Below, piece by piece: positions 7,513 through 15,541 of a DNA stretch of 37,417 nt. Source of the stretch: an uncultured Thermoproteales archaeon. Its GTDB lineage: Archaea; Thermoproteota; Thermoprotei; Thermoproteales; Thermoproteaceae. Positions within the stretch are counted from its first letter, which is position 1. Every line of letters starts with the position of its first letter. Location: contig CALJAK010000006.1 in the NCBI GenBank assembly GCA_938027595.1, forward strand, positions 1 to 37,417. Reading direction: 5' to 3'. Below the pieces are notes generated by a model. The model made no database searches. It was not told where the DNA came from and saw only the letters and a program-made list of their open reading frames with translations. Position numbers and translations under genes: made by a program.

Positions 7513-8916
7513 GTGAGGCGTAAGTACCGGAGGAGCGTTGTGAAAGTGGCGCTGGTGTACCCCTCCACGTACCGCGTGGCTATGTCATCCGCCGTGTTCC
7601 ACATACTTTACTTCAAACTACAAGACGTGGGGTTTTACGTAGAGAGATTCACAACTGACGGCGGCGCTAGGGGGATTGAGGAGGGCACCCCATTGAGTCA
7701 CTTTGACTACGTCTTGGCGCCGGTTCACTACGAGTTGGACTACCTGAACTTAATCAAACTACTGAGAGAGGGGGGGATAGAACTCTGGGCGAAAGTCCGG
7801 AGGGGGCCGAAAATAGTGCTGGGGGGACCGCCACTCACAGCAAACCCAGAGCCCCTGGCGGAGTTGGCCGACTTGATTGTGTTGGGCGAGCTTGAGGCAG
7901 TGTGGGGAAAGCTAGTGGATTACATGACTTCAGGCGTTGAGGTAGACGGCGTTGGGTTGTATTACCCAACTCACGGCGCTGTGCCGGTGTCGATTGCGTG
8001 GAGCGACAGCCCGGAGGTGGATTACAGGAGGCTGCCGGAGCCTCAGTCGGCTTTCAGTCTCTCTGTAGAGTTGGCTAGGGGCTGTCCATACGCTTGTCTA
8101 TTCTGTATGGAGAGTTACATCACTAAGCCGTACCGCCCGAGAGATGTGGAGAGAGTTCTAGAAGAGGCGGAGAGTTTGTACAAACGTGGCGTTAGACCCT
8201 CGTTGATTGCTCTCACCGCCAACGCACATCCCCAATTCAAGAAACTTCTAGAGAGTCTAACCGCCAGGGGGGTCCCCATGTCTTTCCCCTCGCTTAGGGC
8301 GGAGTTGTTAGACGAGGAGGCAGTAGAGCTCCTCTATAGAGCTGGACAGAGGACTTTAACCATCGCCCCGGAGACTGGCGAGAGGTTGAGAACTGCGCTG
8401 GGCAAGAGAATTACAGACACGCAAGTCTTGAGGGTGGTTGAAAAAGCCGCCGGGCTTGGGATGAAGATCAAAATGTACCTCATGGTGGGTGTCCCATGTG
8501 AGAGAGAAGAAGACCTCGCCGCCGTGGAGGAGTTAGTTAGAGAAGTGAAGAAGAGGGGGGCACGTCTATACCTAAGCGTAAACCCCCTAGTGCCCAAACC
8601 ACAGACGCCGCTGCAGTACCACCCCATGGCTCCCCTGGGCGAGCTGAAGAGGAAAATCCAGCGACTCCGCGAGACACCCCACGACCAATTTTCTCACTAC
8701 AACCCCAAACTGGCGGCGGTTCAAGCAGCAATCGCTCTGGGTGGCAGAGAGGTCTTCCAACGTTTGGTCGCGGGGAGCATCTCGCGAGGTGGTTGGTGGA
8801 GTTATGTCTTTTCCCCACGGCGGGAGCCACTGCCCTGGAGTCACGTCAGGGGGTATTACAGTCCAGAGAGACTGTGGGAAATGTACTTACGGTACTTGGG
8901 AGAGGCTTGCGGCTAG
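7513..8916 (+). CDS. Radical SAM protein with N-terminal B12-binding-like domain
   Basis: The protein has 467 residues. The iron-sulfur motif CxxxCxxC is at residues 191, 195 and 198 (GCPYACLFC), followed by the radical SAM barrel. The roughly 180 residues before it look like the Rossmann-type domain that binds cobalamin in related enzymes (VVKVALVYPSTYRVAMSS at the start, a GGPPLTANP turn near 98), but I see no clear DxHxxG cobalamin motif, so B12 binding is doubtful. The substrate is unknown. GTG 7513 is the first start after an in-frame stop at 7489 and fits an A-rich box 23.5 nt upstream. The last 30 nt overlap the convergent CPBP protease gene. Confidence 0.85.
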   Translation: MRRKYRRSVVKVALVYPSTYRVAMSSAVFHILYFKLQDVGFYVERFTTDGGARGIEEGTPLSHFDYVLAPVHYELDYLNLIKLLREGGIELWAKVRRGPKIVLGGPPLTANPEPLAELADLIVLGELEAVWGKLVDYMTSGVEVDGVGLYYPTHGAVPVSIAWSDSPEVDYRRLPEPQSAFSLSVELARGCPYACLFCMESYITKPYRPRDVERVLEEAESLYKRGVRPSLIALTANAHPQFKKLLESLTARGVPMSFPSLRAELLDEEAVELLYRAGQRTLTIAPETGERLRTALGKRITDTQVLRVVEKAAGLGMKIKMYLMVGVPCEREEDLAAVEELVREVKKRGARLYLSVNPLVPKPQTPLQYHPMAPLGELKRKIQRLRETPHDQFSHYNPKLAAVQAAIALGGREVFQRLVAGSISRGGWWSYVFSPRREPLPWSHVRGYYSPERLWEMYLRYLGEACG

Positions 8917-9372
8917 CCACAGCGCGTTGTTGGCGGAGTGCATGACCACCGCCGGCAGGTAACCGCCGCCTCGGTACGTCAACGAAAGCGCCACGCCGTA
9001 CAGCGTGGCCAAGACGGCGTTTTGGTGGAGAATTCCGAAAACCAGCGTGGCGAAAACCCACGACAGTGGATGCGGCATTAGGGAGAAAGCCAACGCTCTA
9101 AACACAAACTCCTCAGCCACCGGAGCCAAAACCACCACTTCCCACCACGTCGGTCTATCGCTCGGCGGACCCACAGTCACGTAATCTAACACAAAAACGG
9201 CGAGGTAAGTGGAGACTCCAGCCGCCAGCAGCTTTGGCTTTAGTTCAAGCCACACTACCCACCGCCTCAGTAGAAACATGGCGAAAATCACCACGGCATA
9301 TCCAACAGCCGGCACGGCTAACGCAGCGGCTAGCGCCAGGGGCAGCAGAGCGGCGTAGAGTTGTGAATTCAC
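8887..9372 (-). CDS. CPBP-family intramembrane metalloprotease (CAAX-protease-like), copy 1
   Basis: This membrane protein carries the CPBP (Abi/Rce1-like) signature: EExxxR in VAEEFVFRA, a histidine in FGILHQN and a second HxxxN in MHSANN, which together form the glutamate/histidine metal site. It has about five hydrophobic helices. Substrates of archaeal members are mostly unknown; CAAX processing is not implied. I chose GTG 9372 (161 aa): the T/A-rich box at 9392-9399 is centred 23.5 nt upstream of it. A longer frame to ATG 9432 would include the promoter. It is convergent with the radical SAM gene. Confidence 0.8.
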   Translation of the reverse strand: MNSQLYAALLPLALAAALAVPAVGYAVVIFAMFLLRRWVVWLELKPKLLAAGVSTYLAVFVLDYVTVGPPSDRPTWWEVVVLAPVAEEFVFRALAFSLMPHPLSWVFATLVFGILHQNAVLATLYGVALSLTYRGGGYLPAVVMHSANNALWLAASLSQVP

Positions 9373-9391
9373 AACGGCGTCTAGGTTGTAA

Positions 9392-9450
9392 AATAAAAAT
9401 GTGCAAGTCGGGGTCCCACGTGGCGGCCCCACTCCGTTGTATATTTAAAT
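9392..9450. promoter_or_regulatory. Divergent promoters: CPBP protease 1 / OCD-AlaDH gene
   Basis: On the minus strand TTTTTATT (9392-9399) is centred 23.5 nt from GTG 9372. On the plus strand TATATTTAAAT (9440-9450) lies 22-26 nt before ATG 9469. This supports the shorter start for the protease and a leaderless mRNA for the dehydrogenase. Confidence 0.6.
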
Positions 9451-9468
9451 AGAGTTGTCGTGTGAGTT

Positions 9469-10338
9469 ATGTATCTACTTCCAAATGTCGACTTCTTGGT
9501 CAACCCCGTCGAGGCTGTGGAGGCGATACGTGGGGCGTATTTGTCTGACGCAAGTTTCCTCCCCCGGCAGAGTCTCACAGTGGGTGACACTTGGTTCGCC
9601 CCAATGGTGGGCTTCATGGAGGGGGTGGGCATCGCGGTGAAGTTAGTTGGCATATATCCAGAGGCTAGACCCGCGGTGAGGGCTGTGGTGCTGGTGTTTC
9701 ACCCGAGGCGGGGCACGCCGCTTGCTTTGATAAATGGGACTCAACTCACTGCTTGGCGCACTGCCGCCGCCAGCGGCGTGGCGGCTAGAGCTATGTCGAC
9801 GGCGGTTGGACAAATCGGCGTGGTGGGGGCTGGACTCCAGGGCGAGTACCACGTGAGAGTATTCAAAGCGCTCTATCCAGAAGCCAAGTTCAAAATTTTC
9901 GACATTGTCGAGAGTCGGGCTAGAGAGTTGGCTGAGAGGTACGGCGCTTCTGTCGCTAGTCTGCGCGAGGCGTTGAGTAGCGATTTGATAATTACGGCGA
10001 CCACCTCCAGATCTCCGGTCGTTTTCGGCAGTGAGCTGAAGTCCGGCGCCGTGGTTATCTCAGTGGGGGCCCCAAAGCCAGTGAGGGAGCTAGACGACGA
10101 AGTGAAGCGGAGGGCTGGATGTATGTTAGTGGACAATCCACACGCCGCCGAGGAGTCCGACGACGTGAACGAGAAGTGGCTCTACATGGGGGATTTTCTG
10201 AGGGGGGCAAACTGCGGCTTTGGGGAGGTTAGAGTGTACAAGTCTGTGGGTAATCCACTGTTTGACGTAGCTATGGCTGGCTACATGCTTGAGAAAGCTA
10301 GAAAACTGGGAGTTGGGGTAGAGGTGGCGTGGGAGTAG
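9469..10338 (+). CDS. Ornithine cyclodeaminase / alanine dehydrogenase family protein
   Basis: This NAD(P)-dependent enzyme family includes ornithine cyclodeaminase, archaeal alanine dehydrogenase and related imine reductases. The 289 residues show the substrate-site lysine in AVKLVGIYP (about 58), the stretch TAWRTAAASGVAARAMS, and the Rossmann loop GVVGAGLQGEYHV (about 117-129). It is shorter than typical members (about 320 aa). Sequence inspection cannot separate alanine, ornithine or other substrates. ATG 9469 fits a TATA-like box 22-26 nt upstream. Its 3' end overlaps the XPB start by 10 nt, so it heads the unit containing xpb and bax1. Confidence 0.85.
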   Translation: MYLLPNVDFLVNPVEAVEAIRGAYLSDASFLPRQSLTVGDTWFAPMVGFMEGVGIAVKLVGIYPEARPAVRAVVLVFHPRRGTPLALINGTQLTAWRTAAASGVAARAMSTAVGQIGVVGAGLQGEYHVRVFKALYPEAKFKIFDIVESRARELAERYGASVASLREALSSDLIITATTSRSPVVFGSELKSGAVVISVGAPKPVRELDDEVKRRAGCMLVDNPHAAEESDDVNEKWLYMGDFLRGANCGFGEVRVYKSVGNPLFDVAMAGYMLEKARKLGVGVEVAWE

Positions 10339-11684
10339 CGATAAGTTGGGACAGAGGCACTCTCTTGATAGAGGGAGACTTACCCAGAGAACTGCGGCGT
10401 TTGTCTTTTGTGAAATTCGACGAGAGAGTGGGGAAGTTTAGAACTTTAGCTATGTACTACCCCAACTTACTGGCTGTAGCTAGGGCGGCTGGGTTGGGGG
10501 TGGAGGACAGAGTGTGGGCTCTCCACTGTCTAGAGGCTAGACCGGCCGTGGAGGTGGAGCTCAGGCCGTACCAGAGGCAAGCTCTCTCCTCTTGGGCGAG
10601 GACTAAACGGGGTGTGGTGGTTATGCCCACCGGGGCGGGGAAGACTCACGTGGCGATTGGGGCTATCTCTCTATTGAAGACACCTACTTTGGTAGTGGTG
10701 CCGACTGTCGAGTTGGTTCAACAGTGGCGGGCGAGGTTGGTTAAACACTTCCCGGGTAGAGTGGGAGTTTGGTACGGCGAGGAGAAGAGAGAGAGTTGCG
10801 TCACGGTGTCTACTTACGACTCTGCCTACGCGGCGGTGGAGAACTTGGGTAATAGATACAAATTCCTCATATTTGACGAAGTGCATCACCTCCCGTCGCC
10901 GGCGTATAGACAAATCGCCGAACTCAGCCCGGCGCCGTACAGACTTGGCCTCACCGCCACGCTCGAGCGCGCCGACGGGTTACACGTAGACGTGGAGTGG
11001 TTAGTGGGGCCCGTGGTGTACAAAATGACTCCCCAAGAAGCGCGGGGGGTCTGGACGGCAGATTACGAAATTGAAGTAGTGAAGGTGAGTCTAACTGAGG
11101 GGGAGCGGGAGATGTACAAAAAGCTGGAGGAGAAGTACTTGTCTCTCCTCAGGCGGAGGGGGCTCAAGTTCAAATCGTCCACTGACTTCCAGAAGTTAGT
11201 GATGATGTCCGGTAGAGACCCCCAGGCTAGAGAAGCGTTGGAGGCGTGGCGCGGCATGAGGCGTCTGTTGTTCGAAACTGAAGCTAAAGTAGAGGCCGTC
11301 CGGCAGATTTTGGAGAGACACAGAGAGTCTAGAGTGTTGATATTTACGGAGTACACTTCGCTAGCTAGGAAAGTTTCTGAAACTTTCTTAATCCCACTAG
11401 TGACTCACGACGTCAATCCACGGGAGAGAGAACAAGTCATGGCCATGTTTAAGAGAGGCGAGTTGAGAGCGTTGGTGACTGGCAAAGTCCTCGACGAGGG
11501 GGTAGACTTGCCGGACGTGGAGGTTGTGGTGATACTGGGCGGCACCGCCAGCGTGAGGCAGTTCGTCCAGAGGATGGGTAGAGCTCTGAGGCTAAAGCCA
11601 CAGAAAGCCAAGATATATGAAGTGATCACCGCCGGCACTCGCGAAGTGGCTACCTCCAAGAGGCGGAGGAGAGAGGTTAAGTGA
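10329..11684 (+). CDS. xpb: XPB-type DNA repair helicase (SF2)
   Basis: This is an ATP-dependent 3'-5' DNA translocase of the XPB/Rad25 family, used in archaeal repair with Bax1. The 451 residues include an N-terminal damage-recognition-like domain, Walker A TGAGKT at about 101-106, the DEVH box at about 183-186, motif III GLTATLERADG, the motif IV region VLIFTEY, motif V KVLDEGVDLP and motif VI QFVQRMGRALR. The GTG start at 10329 overlaps the preceding gene by 10 nt. The stop overlaps bax1 by GTGA (11681-11684). The xpb-bax1 coupling is a known archaeal pair. Confidence 0.94.
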   Translation: MGVAISWDRGTLLIEGDLPRELRRLSFVKFDERVGKFRTLAMYYPNLLAVARAAGLGVEDRVWALHCLEARPAVEVELRPYQRQALSSWARTKRGVVVMPTGAGKTHVAIGAISLLKTPTLVVVPTVELVQQWRARLVKHFPGRVGVWYGEEKRESCVTVSTYDSAYAAVENLGNRYKFLIFDEVHHLPSPAYRQIAELSPAPYRLGLTATLERADGLHVDVEWLVGPVVYKMTPQEARGVWTADYEIEVVKVSLTEGEREMYKKLEEKYLSLLRRRGLKFKSSTDFQKLVMMSGRDPQAREALEAWRGMRRLLFETEAKVEAVRQILERHRESRVLIFTEYTSLARKVSETFLIPLVTHDVNPREREQVMAMFKRGELRALVTGKVLDEGVDLPDVEVVVILGGTASVRQFVQRMGRALRLKPQKAKIYEVITAGTREVATSKRRRREVK

Positions 11685-12811
11685 TCCCCCTGGACTTTTT
11701 AAAAATCCAGCGGCGCGGCCGCGTCGTGAGGCCTCTATACCTCACAAACCCGGCGCCGGCCGGGTTAGTGTTAGAGCTGGCTAAGTCCTCGCGGACTGTG
11801 GGGGAGTTTAGGAAAGCCGTAGAGAGCGCCGGGGGAGATAGAAAACTCTTGAGCGGCTTGGCTCACATTGTCGAGCGTCTCTCCCACGTGGAGGAGGTGG
11901 ACGTTAAGCAAGTCGCCCGCGTGAGAGTGGAAGTTTTCAAAACCTCCGCCGAGGTTGGCCTCGCTCTGACGCCAGAGGCCAGGGAGAGAATCTTCCACGC
12001 GGCGGCCGAGAGACTCAAAATGGGAGTCGAGGAGGTCAAGAGAGTGTTTTACAAAGCTTACGAAGACAACCGCGTCATTGTCCAACCGCCGTCGGTAACG
12101 CCGAGCGAGTTGATGGAGATTTACAACTTGTCTCTACTCCAAGCGCTTCTCTTCAAATCGCTGTATGTAGACTTGTGGCTGCCTAACGTGGCTACGGTGG
12201 TGAAGAGTGTAGTGAGAGCGGCTAAGGGCCACCGGTTGATGTACATAGCTGAGGAGAGAGATGGGGGGCTGTGGATTCACTTCGAGGGCCCCGCCTCTAT
12301 TTTTAGACAGACAGAGCGCTACGGCGTTAAGTTGGCGAAGTTAGTGCCGTACATAACCGCCGCGGGGGTTTGGAGGATAGAAGCGGAGGTGAAGTTAAAC
12401 CAACGGAAGTACCGCCTTGACGAAAGCCACGAGAAAGCGCCGCCGCTGCCAAAACGAACTCCAGAAGTGGGGGAGTTCGACAGCACTGTAGAGTGGGAGT
12501 TCTACAGGCAGGTGAGTAGAGTCTGTTCAGTGGAGAGAGAACCGGAGGCGTTGGTAGTGGAGAGGCGGGTCTACATACCCGACTTCAAAATTGGCGATCT
12601 CTACATAGAGATCGTGGGGTTCTGGACGCCGGATTACCTACGGCGTAAGTATGAAAAACTGTCCAAGGCCAACCGCCCCCTTTTGATACTTGTAGACGAG
12701 GAACTCGCGGCGGCCACTTGGGGAGAGTTAATGCCAAACGTAGTTCTGTACAGAGGGAGGCCAAAACTCAGCGATGTGTATAAATACATAAAGCCACACT
12801 GTCGTCAATAA
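11681..12811 (+). CDS. bax1: Bax1, XPB-associated nuclease (DUF790)
   Basis: Bax1 binds archaeal XPB and acts as a structure-specific endonuclease, so helicase and nuclease form an NER-like machine. The 376-residue protein has a mostly helical N-terminus and a C-terminal restriction-enzyme-like nuclease domain: E at about 269 (VEWEFYRQ), then IPDFKIGDLYIEIVGF, which matches the PD-(D/E)xK pattern (D, E), followed by LILVDEELA. GTG 11681 overlaps the xpb stop by 4 nt. The last 7 nt overlap a convergent radical SAM gene. Confidence 0.92.
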   Translation: MIPLDFLKIQRRGRVVRPLYLTNPAPAGLVLELAKSSRTVGEFRKAVESAGGDRKLLSGLAHIVERLSHVEEVDVKQVARVRVEVFKTSAEVGLALTPEARERIFHAAAERLKMGVEEVKRVFYKAYEDNRVIVQPPSVTPSELMEIYNLSLLQALLFKSLYVDLWLPNVATVVKSVVRAAKGHRLMYIAEERDGGLWIHFEGPASIFRQTERYGVKLAKLVPYITAAGVWRIEAEVKLNQRKYRLDESHEKAPPLPKRTPEVGEFDSTVEWEFYRQVSRVCSVEREPEALVVERRVYIPDFKIGDLYIEIVGFWTPDYLRRKYEKLSKANRPLLILVDEELAAATWGELMPNVVLYRGRPKLSDVYKYIKPHCRQ

Positions 12812-13890
12812 TAATCGCCCAAAAGCCAAGAATTCCCCAGAGACACCTCCACAAGTCCATTCTCTCTCGCAATTTTCACAGACTCCTCCGCGTGGCGGAT
12901 GGAAGTTGGCGGCAAATCGTCTAGCAAATACGCCGGATAGAAGGCGAGAAATCGCGTGGGGACCTCCGGCTCTATGCGAGCTATGAATTTAGTCAAGAGA
13001 TCTACCTCCACACTGTCTACATAGCCGGGCACTAACAGTATGGAGGCCACCACCAACGGCACCTCCCCCCTCTCTCGAAACCGCTTGACGGCTCTCTTGA
13101 AATTACGCAGAGTTACGTCCACCTCGCCATCTGTAAGCGCTTTGTACACACTAGGCGTGAAAGCTTTCAAGTCAAACTTCACAATCCCCCCACTCTTCAG
13201 CGAAGTTTCCACAACGGCGTCTAGCAAGTGGGGAGCGAGCTGGCCAGAGGTTTCCCAACAAACCTTCACCCCCCTCTCCATGGCTTCCCTAGCCACCATC
13301 AACGCATGTGTAGTCTGGGGAGCCGGGTCGCCGCCGAAGAAACAAACACAGACAACACGCCTCTCCATCGCAGCCGCCAGCTCCCCCACAGAGACAAAAG
13401 TAGGTCTCGTGGGGTACTCTCTATAATGCCAATTCTGGCAATAGAGACAGTCAAGACTACAGCCACCGTAGAACACAGCCAAGTTGTAATACCCCACCTC
13501 CCCCCTGGGGGATTTGGAATACTTTGGATAACCCCTGCCAGTGGACGCCGGGCAGACCCAGTCAGCCACACAATTTGTAGGTATGGGGTCATGGTAATAC
13601 GTCAAGACACCCACGTCGACTCCGGGTCTGCGCAGTCCCCCCACGTTATGCACTAACCCACAGTAACCCACCGCTCCCTCTGGTATTGCGCAACCTCGGC
13701 CACAAACGCCGCAGAGAACGCCGCCAGTCGGCGGGGCGTGGGGCAGCTTGAACCGCAGTCGGCTGTGTCTATGTGCCACTGCGGCTATTTCAAGCGCTCG
13801 CCTAGGCTGCCTCCTGAGACAATCGACACAAACACCCAACCTGTCCGAGATCAAAATGTTTGAATTTTTACAAATTCTACAGACACCCAC
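12805..13890 (-). CDS. PflA-like radical SAM enzyme with N-terminal zinc-finger cysteines
   Basis: The 361-residue protein has the SAM motif CxxxCxxC at 144, 148 and 151 (GGCSLDCLYC) and a partial TIM barrel with the FGGDPAP segment near 187. Upstream are two cysteine clusters: C4, C7, C21, C24, and C60, C63, C67, C77 (CGVCGRGC). The second resembles the region before the SAM motif in the AmmeMemoRadiSam-type radical SAM proteins, but the usual partners are not next to it. It is similar to activating enzymes of glycyl radical proteins; the substrate is unknown. GTG 13890 directly follows the ferredoxin stop, so the ferredoxin is a plausible electron donor. Confidence 0.82.
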   Translation of the reverse strand: MGVCRICKNSNILISDRLGVCVDCLRRQPRRALEIAAVAHRHSRLRFKLPHAPPTGGVLCGVCGRGCAIPEGAVGYCGLVHNVGGLRRPGVDVGVLTYYHDPIPTNCVADWVCPASTGRGYPKYSKSPRGEVGYYNLAVFYGGCSLDCLYCQNWHYREYPTRPTFVSVGELAAAMERRVVCVCFFGGDPAPQTTHALMVAREAMERGVKVCWETSGQLAPHLLDAVVETSLKSGGIVKFDLKAFTPSVYKALTDGEVDVTLRNFKRAVKRFRERGEVPLVVASILLVPGYVDSVEVDLLTKFIARIEPEVPTRFLAFYPAYLLDDLPPTSIRHAEESVKIARENGLVEVSLGNSWLLGDYY

Positions 13891-14217
13891 TTAAACCGGC
13901 TCTGCAGAAACTCCAAACTTAGACCGCCACTCTTCAAACGCCGCTTTCTCTGCGTCTGTCAGACTCTTGCCAAATCTGTACCAACCTTTCTTACTCTTGA
14001 AGTCCGACGGCGCTTCGCTAGTTTTGTGAATTGCTTTTACTGGACAGACCGCTACGCAGGAGAAGTCGTCTTTACACATTTCCCAAATGAGTCTCGACTT
14101 TCCGTTTTCGTCTAATTCGAGAGCTTGGTATGGACACGCCGCTACACACGCGCCGCAGCTGATACATGTGTCTTGGTCTATCACTACCCTTTGGTAATTC
14201 ACCAATTCCGAAGCCAT
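13891..14217 (-). CDS. Dicluster 4Fe-4S ferredoxin
   Basis: This 108-residue electron carrier has the first cluster motif CISCGACVAACP (about residues 17-28) and a second set in CKDDFSCVAVCP, where the spacing between the first two cysteines is wider than the classic CxxCxxC. A C-terminal extension of about 40 residues is rich in lysine, serine and aromatic residues. I chose ATG 14217 over the in-frame ATG three codons upstream because the minus-strand box TTAAAATA-like element (14237-14244) is centred 23.5 nt from it. It abuts the radical SAM gene (TAA then GTG), suggesting it feeds electrons to that enzyme; this is inference. Confidence 0.87.
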   Translation of the reverse strand: MASELVNYQRVVIDQDTCISCGACVAACPYQALELDENGKSRLIWEMCKDDFSCVAVCPVKAIHKTSEAPSDFKSKKGWYRFGKSLTDAEKAAFEEWRSKFGVSAEPV

Positions 14218-14236
14218 AGCTAACATTTGTTTGGTG

Positions 14237-14244
14237 TATTTTAA
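14237..14244 (-). promoter_or_regulatory. TATA-like box of the ferredoxin-radical SAM unit
   Basis: The element reads TTAAAATA on the minus strand and is centred 23.5 nt upstream of ATG 14217. It lies in the 49-nt gap after the S30e stop, so the ferredoxin has its own promoter besides any read-through from S30e. Confidence 0.55.
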
Positions 14245-14266
14245 CTTAACTACAACGAAAAGGTAA

Positions 14267-14428
14267 TTACTCCACCGTGTTTTGTTGTGTAGAGGCGTAG
14301 AGTATTCTACGTTTGTAATTCCTAACGTTCCTCCTCTTTGGCGTTAGGTTTTTCCTAGGTTTCGCCGGTATCTTTGGCGTTTGGTTACGTACCTTCCCAG
14401 CTTTAGTCAACGACCCGTGAGACGGCAT
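14267..14428 (-). CDS. rps30e: Ribosomal protein S30e (eS30), 53 aa
   Basis: This gene sits in what at first looks like a 250-nt empty gap. From ATG 14428 the translation gives 53 residues starting MPSHGSLTKAGKVRNQTPK, followed by a very basic stretch with IPAKPRKN, KRRNVRNYKRR and a stop at 14267-14269. This matches archaeal S30e, a small-subunit ribosomal protein with the SLTKAGKVR core. The palindrome TTTATAAA (14448-14455) is centred 23.5 nt upstream. Two hairpin-like DNA patterns around 14296-14367 fall inside the coding region and need no separate explanation. Confidence 0.93.
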   Translation of the reverse strand: MPSHGSLTKAGKVRNQTPKIPAKPRKNLTPKRRNVRNYKRRILYASTQQNTVE

Positions 14429-14447
14429 GAAAACCACAACATGTAGC

Positions 14448-14455
14448 TTTATAAA
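14448..14455. promoter_or_regulatory. Single palindromic TATA box shared by S30e (minus) and tmk (plus)
   Basis: The perfect palindrome TTTATAAA is centred at 14451.5, exactly 23.5 nt from both the S30e ATG (14428) and the tmk GTG (14475). The gap between the two starts is only 46 nt. One TBP site may therefore serve both directions, with flanking BRE sequences deciding orientation. Confidence 0.65.
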
Positions 14456-14474
14456 TTTTTTGTAAAATCGTCAA

Positions 14475-15077
14475 GTGGGTCGGTGGCGTGGTGTCTTCAT
14501 AGCAGTAGAGGGCATCGACGGCTCTGGCAAGTCTACCGTAGTTAAAACTCTAGCCAACGCGCTGCCGGGGACATATGTGACTAGCGAACCCAGCGGGAGT
14601 CCCATAGGCAGATTAATCAGAGAGTGGGCTCTACGGGGGGGTTCCGTGAATCCACTAGTAGACGCCCTCCTCTTCGCCGCGGACAGACTGGAGCACTACG
14701 AGAGAGAGATAAAGCCCCACTTAGAGAGTGGACACGTAGTACTCTGCGAGAGGTACGTGGAGTCGTCTATCGCTTACCAAGGCGCGGCGGGGGTAGAGAT
14801 AGAATTCCTCGAGTTGATAAACTCCAAAGCGCCAAAGCCAGACTTAACCATAGTGCTGGACGTAGAGCCGGAGGAAGCCATACGCCGCATTTCCGACAGA
14901 CACAACGTAGAGAAGTACGAACGGCTAGATTTCTTGAAGCGAGTTAGAGCCATATACCTACAACGCGCCGTGGAGAGAGGCTACCCAGTAATAGACGCCT
15001 CGAAGTCAATAGACGCCGTGGTGGAGCAAGTGTTGAAAGTCGTGGAGGGGCTACTGAGAGAGAAAAGTAGAGATTGA
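14475..15077 (+). CDS. tmk: Thymidylate kinase
   Basis: Thymidylate kinase phosphorylates dTMP to dTDP for DNA synthesis. The 200-residue enzyme has the P-loop EGIDGSGKST (about 12-21), the substrate segment SEPSGSPIGRLIREW (about 37-51), the DR pair in AADRLEHY, CERYVESSIAYQG (about 90-102), and a LID region with RISDRHNVEKYE. Length is normal. GTG 14475 is leaderless with the shared TATA palindrome. The last 27 nt overlap the convergent GINS gene, so two DNA-replication genes are paired tail to tail. Confidence 0.93.
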   Translation: MGRWRGVFIAVEGIDGSGKSTVVKTLANALPGTYVTSEPSGSPIGRLIREWALRGGSVNPLVDALLFAADRLEHYEREIKPHLESGHVVLCERYVESSIAYQGAAGVEIEFLELINSKAPKPDLTIVLDVEPEEAIRRISDRHNVEKYERLDFLKRVRAIYLQRAVERGYPVIDASKSIDAVVEQVLKVVEGLLREKSRD

Positions 15078-15482
15078 AGTGTGTAGAGAAATCGCTAGAG
15101 CTCTCTCCTCTGGCGTGAGTTTGTCTAGAAAATCCAGCTCTTGTGCGGTCGTCATCAACTCCACCATCTTTCTCAACCTCTCCCGCGCCAAGTCTCTCAC
15201 CTCGCCGGCTAGAAGCCGGGCTTGTTTTGTATCCCCCCTCTTGTTCAAGAGATAGAGCGTGAGGCGCACTCTTGAGTAGAAGTCCTCCGGCAGTTTGACT
15301 AACTGCCGCTCTTTCTGCTCGCGGTATTTCAACGTCGCTACGTCTCCAGGTTTGACCATCTCACTATCGCCGATTTCCACTACTCCATACTCGTCTAGCT
15401 TTATCGCCATGTAGAGAGGCAACTCCACCTCGCCGCGGGAGAGGCCTATTTGAGCCACCTCCCTCTTGACCGTCACGCGCAC
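15051..15482 (-). CDS. GINS-family DNA replication subunit
   Basis: GINS links the MCM helicase and the primase or polymerase at archaeal forks. The product (143 aa from GTG 15482) has an N-terminal beta-rich part with ELPLYMAIKLDEYGVVEI (the small B domain) and then a helical A domain: LPEDFYSRVRLTLYLL, ARERLRKMVEL and LTPEERAL. B before A is the Gins23 order, although the LPxDFY and RLRKMV pattern also recalls Gins15/Sld5. I therefore do not assign a subunit. The frame is open upstream to 15566, but that extension crosses the promoter. The TATA-like box predicts a start near 15494, giving a roughly 12-nt leader before GTG 15482. Confidence 0.75.
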   Translation of the reverse strand: MRVTVKREVAQIGLSRGEVELPLYMAIKLDEYGVVEIGDSEMVKPGDVATLKYREQKERQLVKLPEDFYSRVRLTLYLLNKRGDTKQARLLAGEVRDLARERLRKMVELMTTAQELDFLDKLTPEERALAISLHTSISTFLSQ

Positions 15483-15513
15483 TTTGTGTAGAGAGACGCC
15501 GAACACACATAGA

Positions 15514-15523
15514 TATATATAAA
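15514..15523. promoter_or_regulatory. Shared AT-rich promoter core: GINS gene / CPBP protease 2
   Basis: The run TATATATAAAA around 15513-15523 is centred about 23.5 nt before GTG 15542 on the plus strand. On the minus strand it predicts transcription starting near 15494, shortly before GTG 15482. Gap between the start codons: 59 nt. Confidence 0.5.
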
Positions 15524-15541
15524 AAATTAAAAACTTATGCC

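Noticed and set aside
9373-9432. Longer start for CPBP protease 1 at ATG 9432
   Set aside because: The extension contains the predicted TATA-like box and adds non-family residues; GTG 9372 fits the promoter.
14296-14367. Hairpin-like sequences (CGTAGA-GTAT-TCTACG and a TAGG/CCTA stem) as a possible small RNA
   Set aside because: They lie inside the S30e coding sequence, which explains the region.
14227-14474. C/D-box or H/ACA guide RNA
   Set aside because: No C (RTGATGA) or D (CTGA) box is present on either strand, and the space is taken by S30e and promoters.
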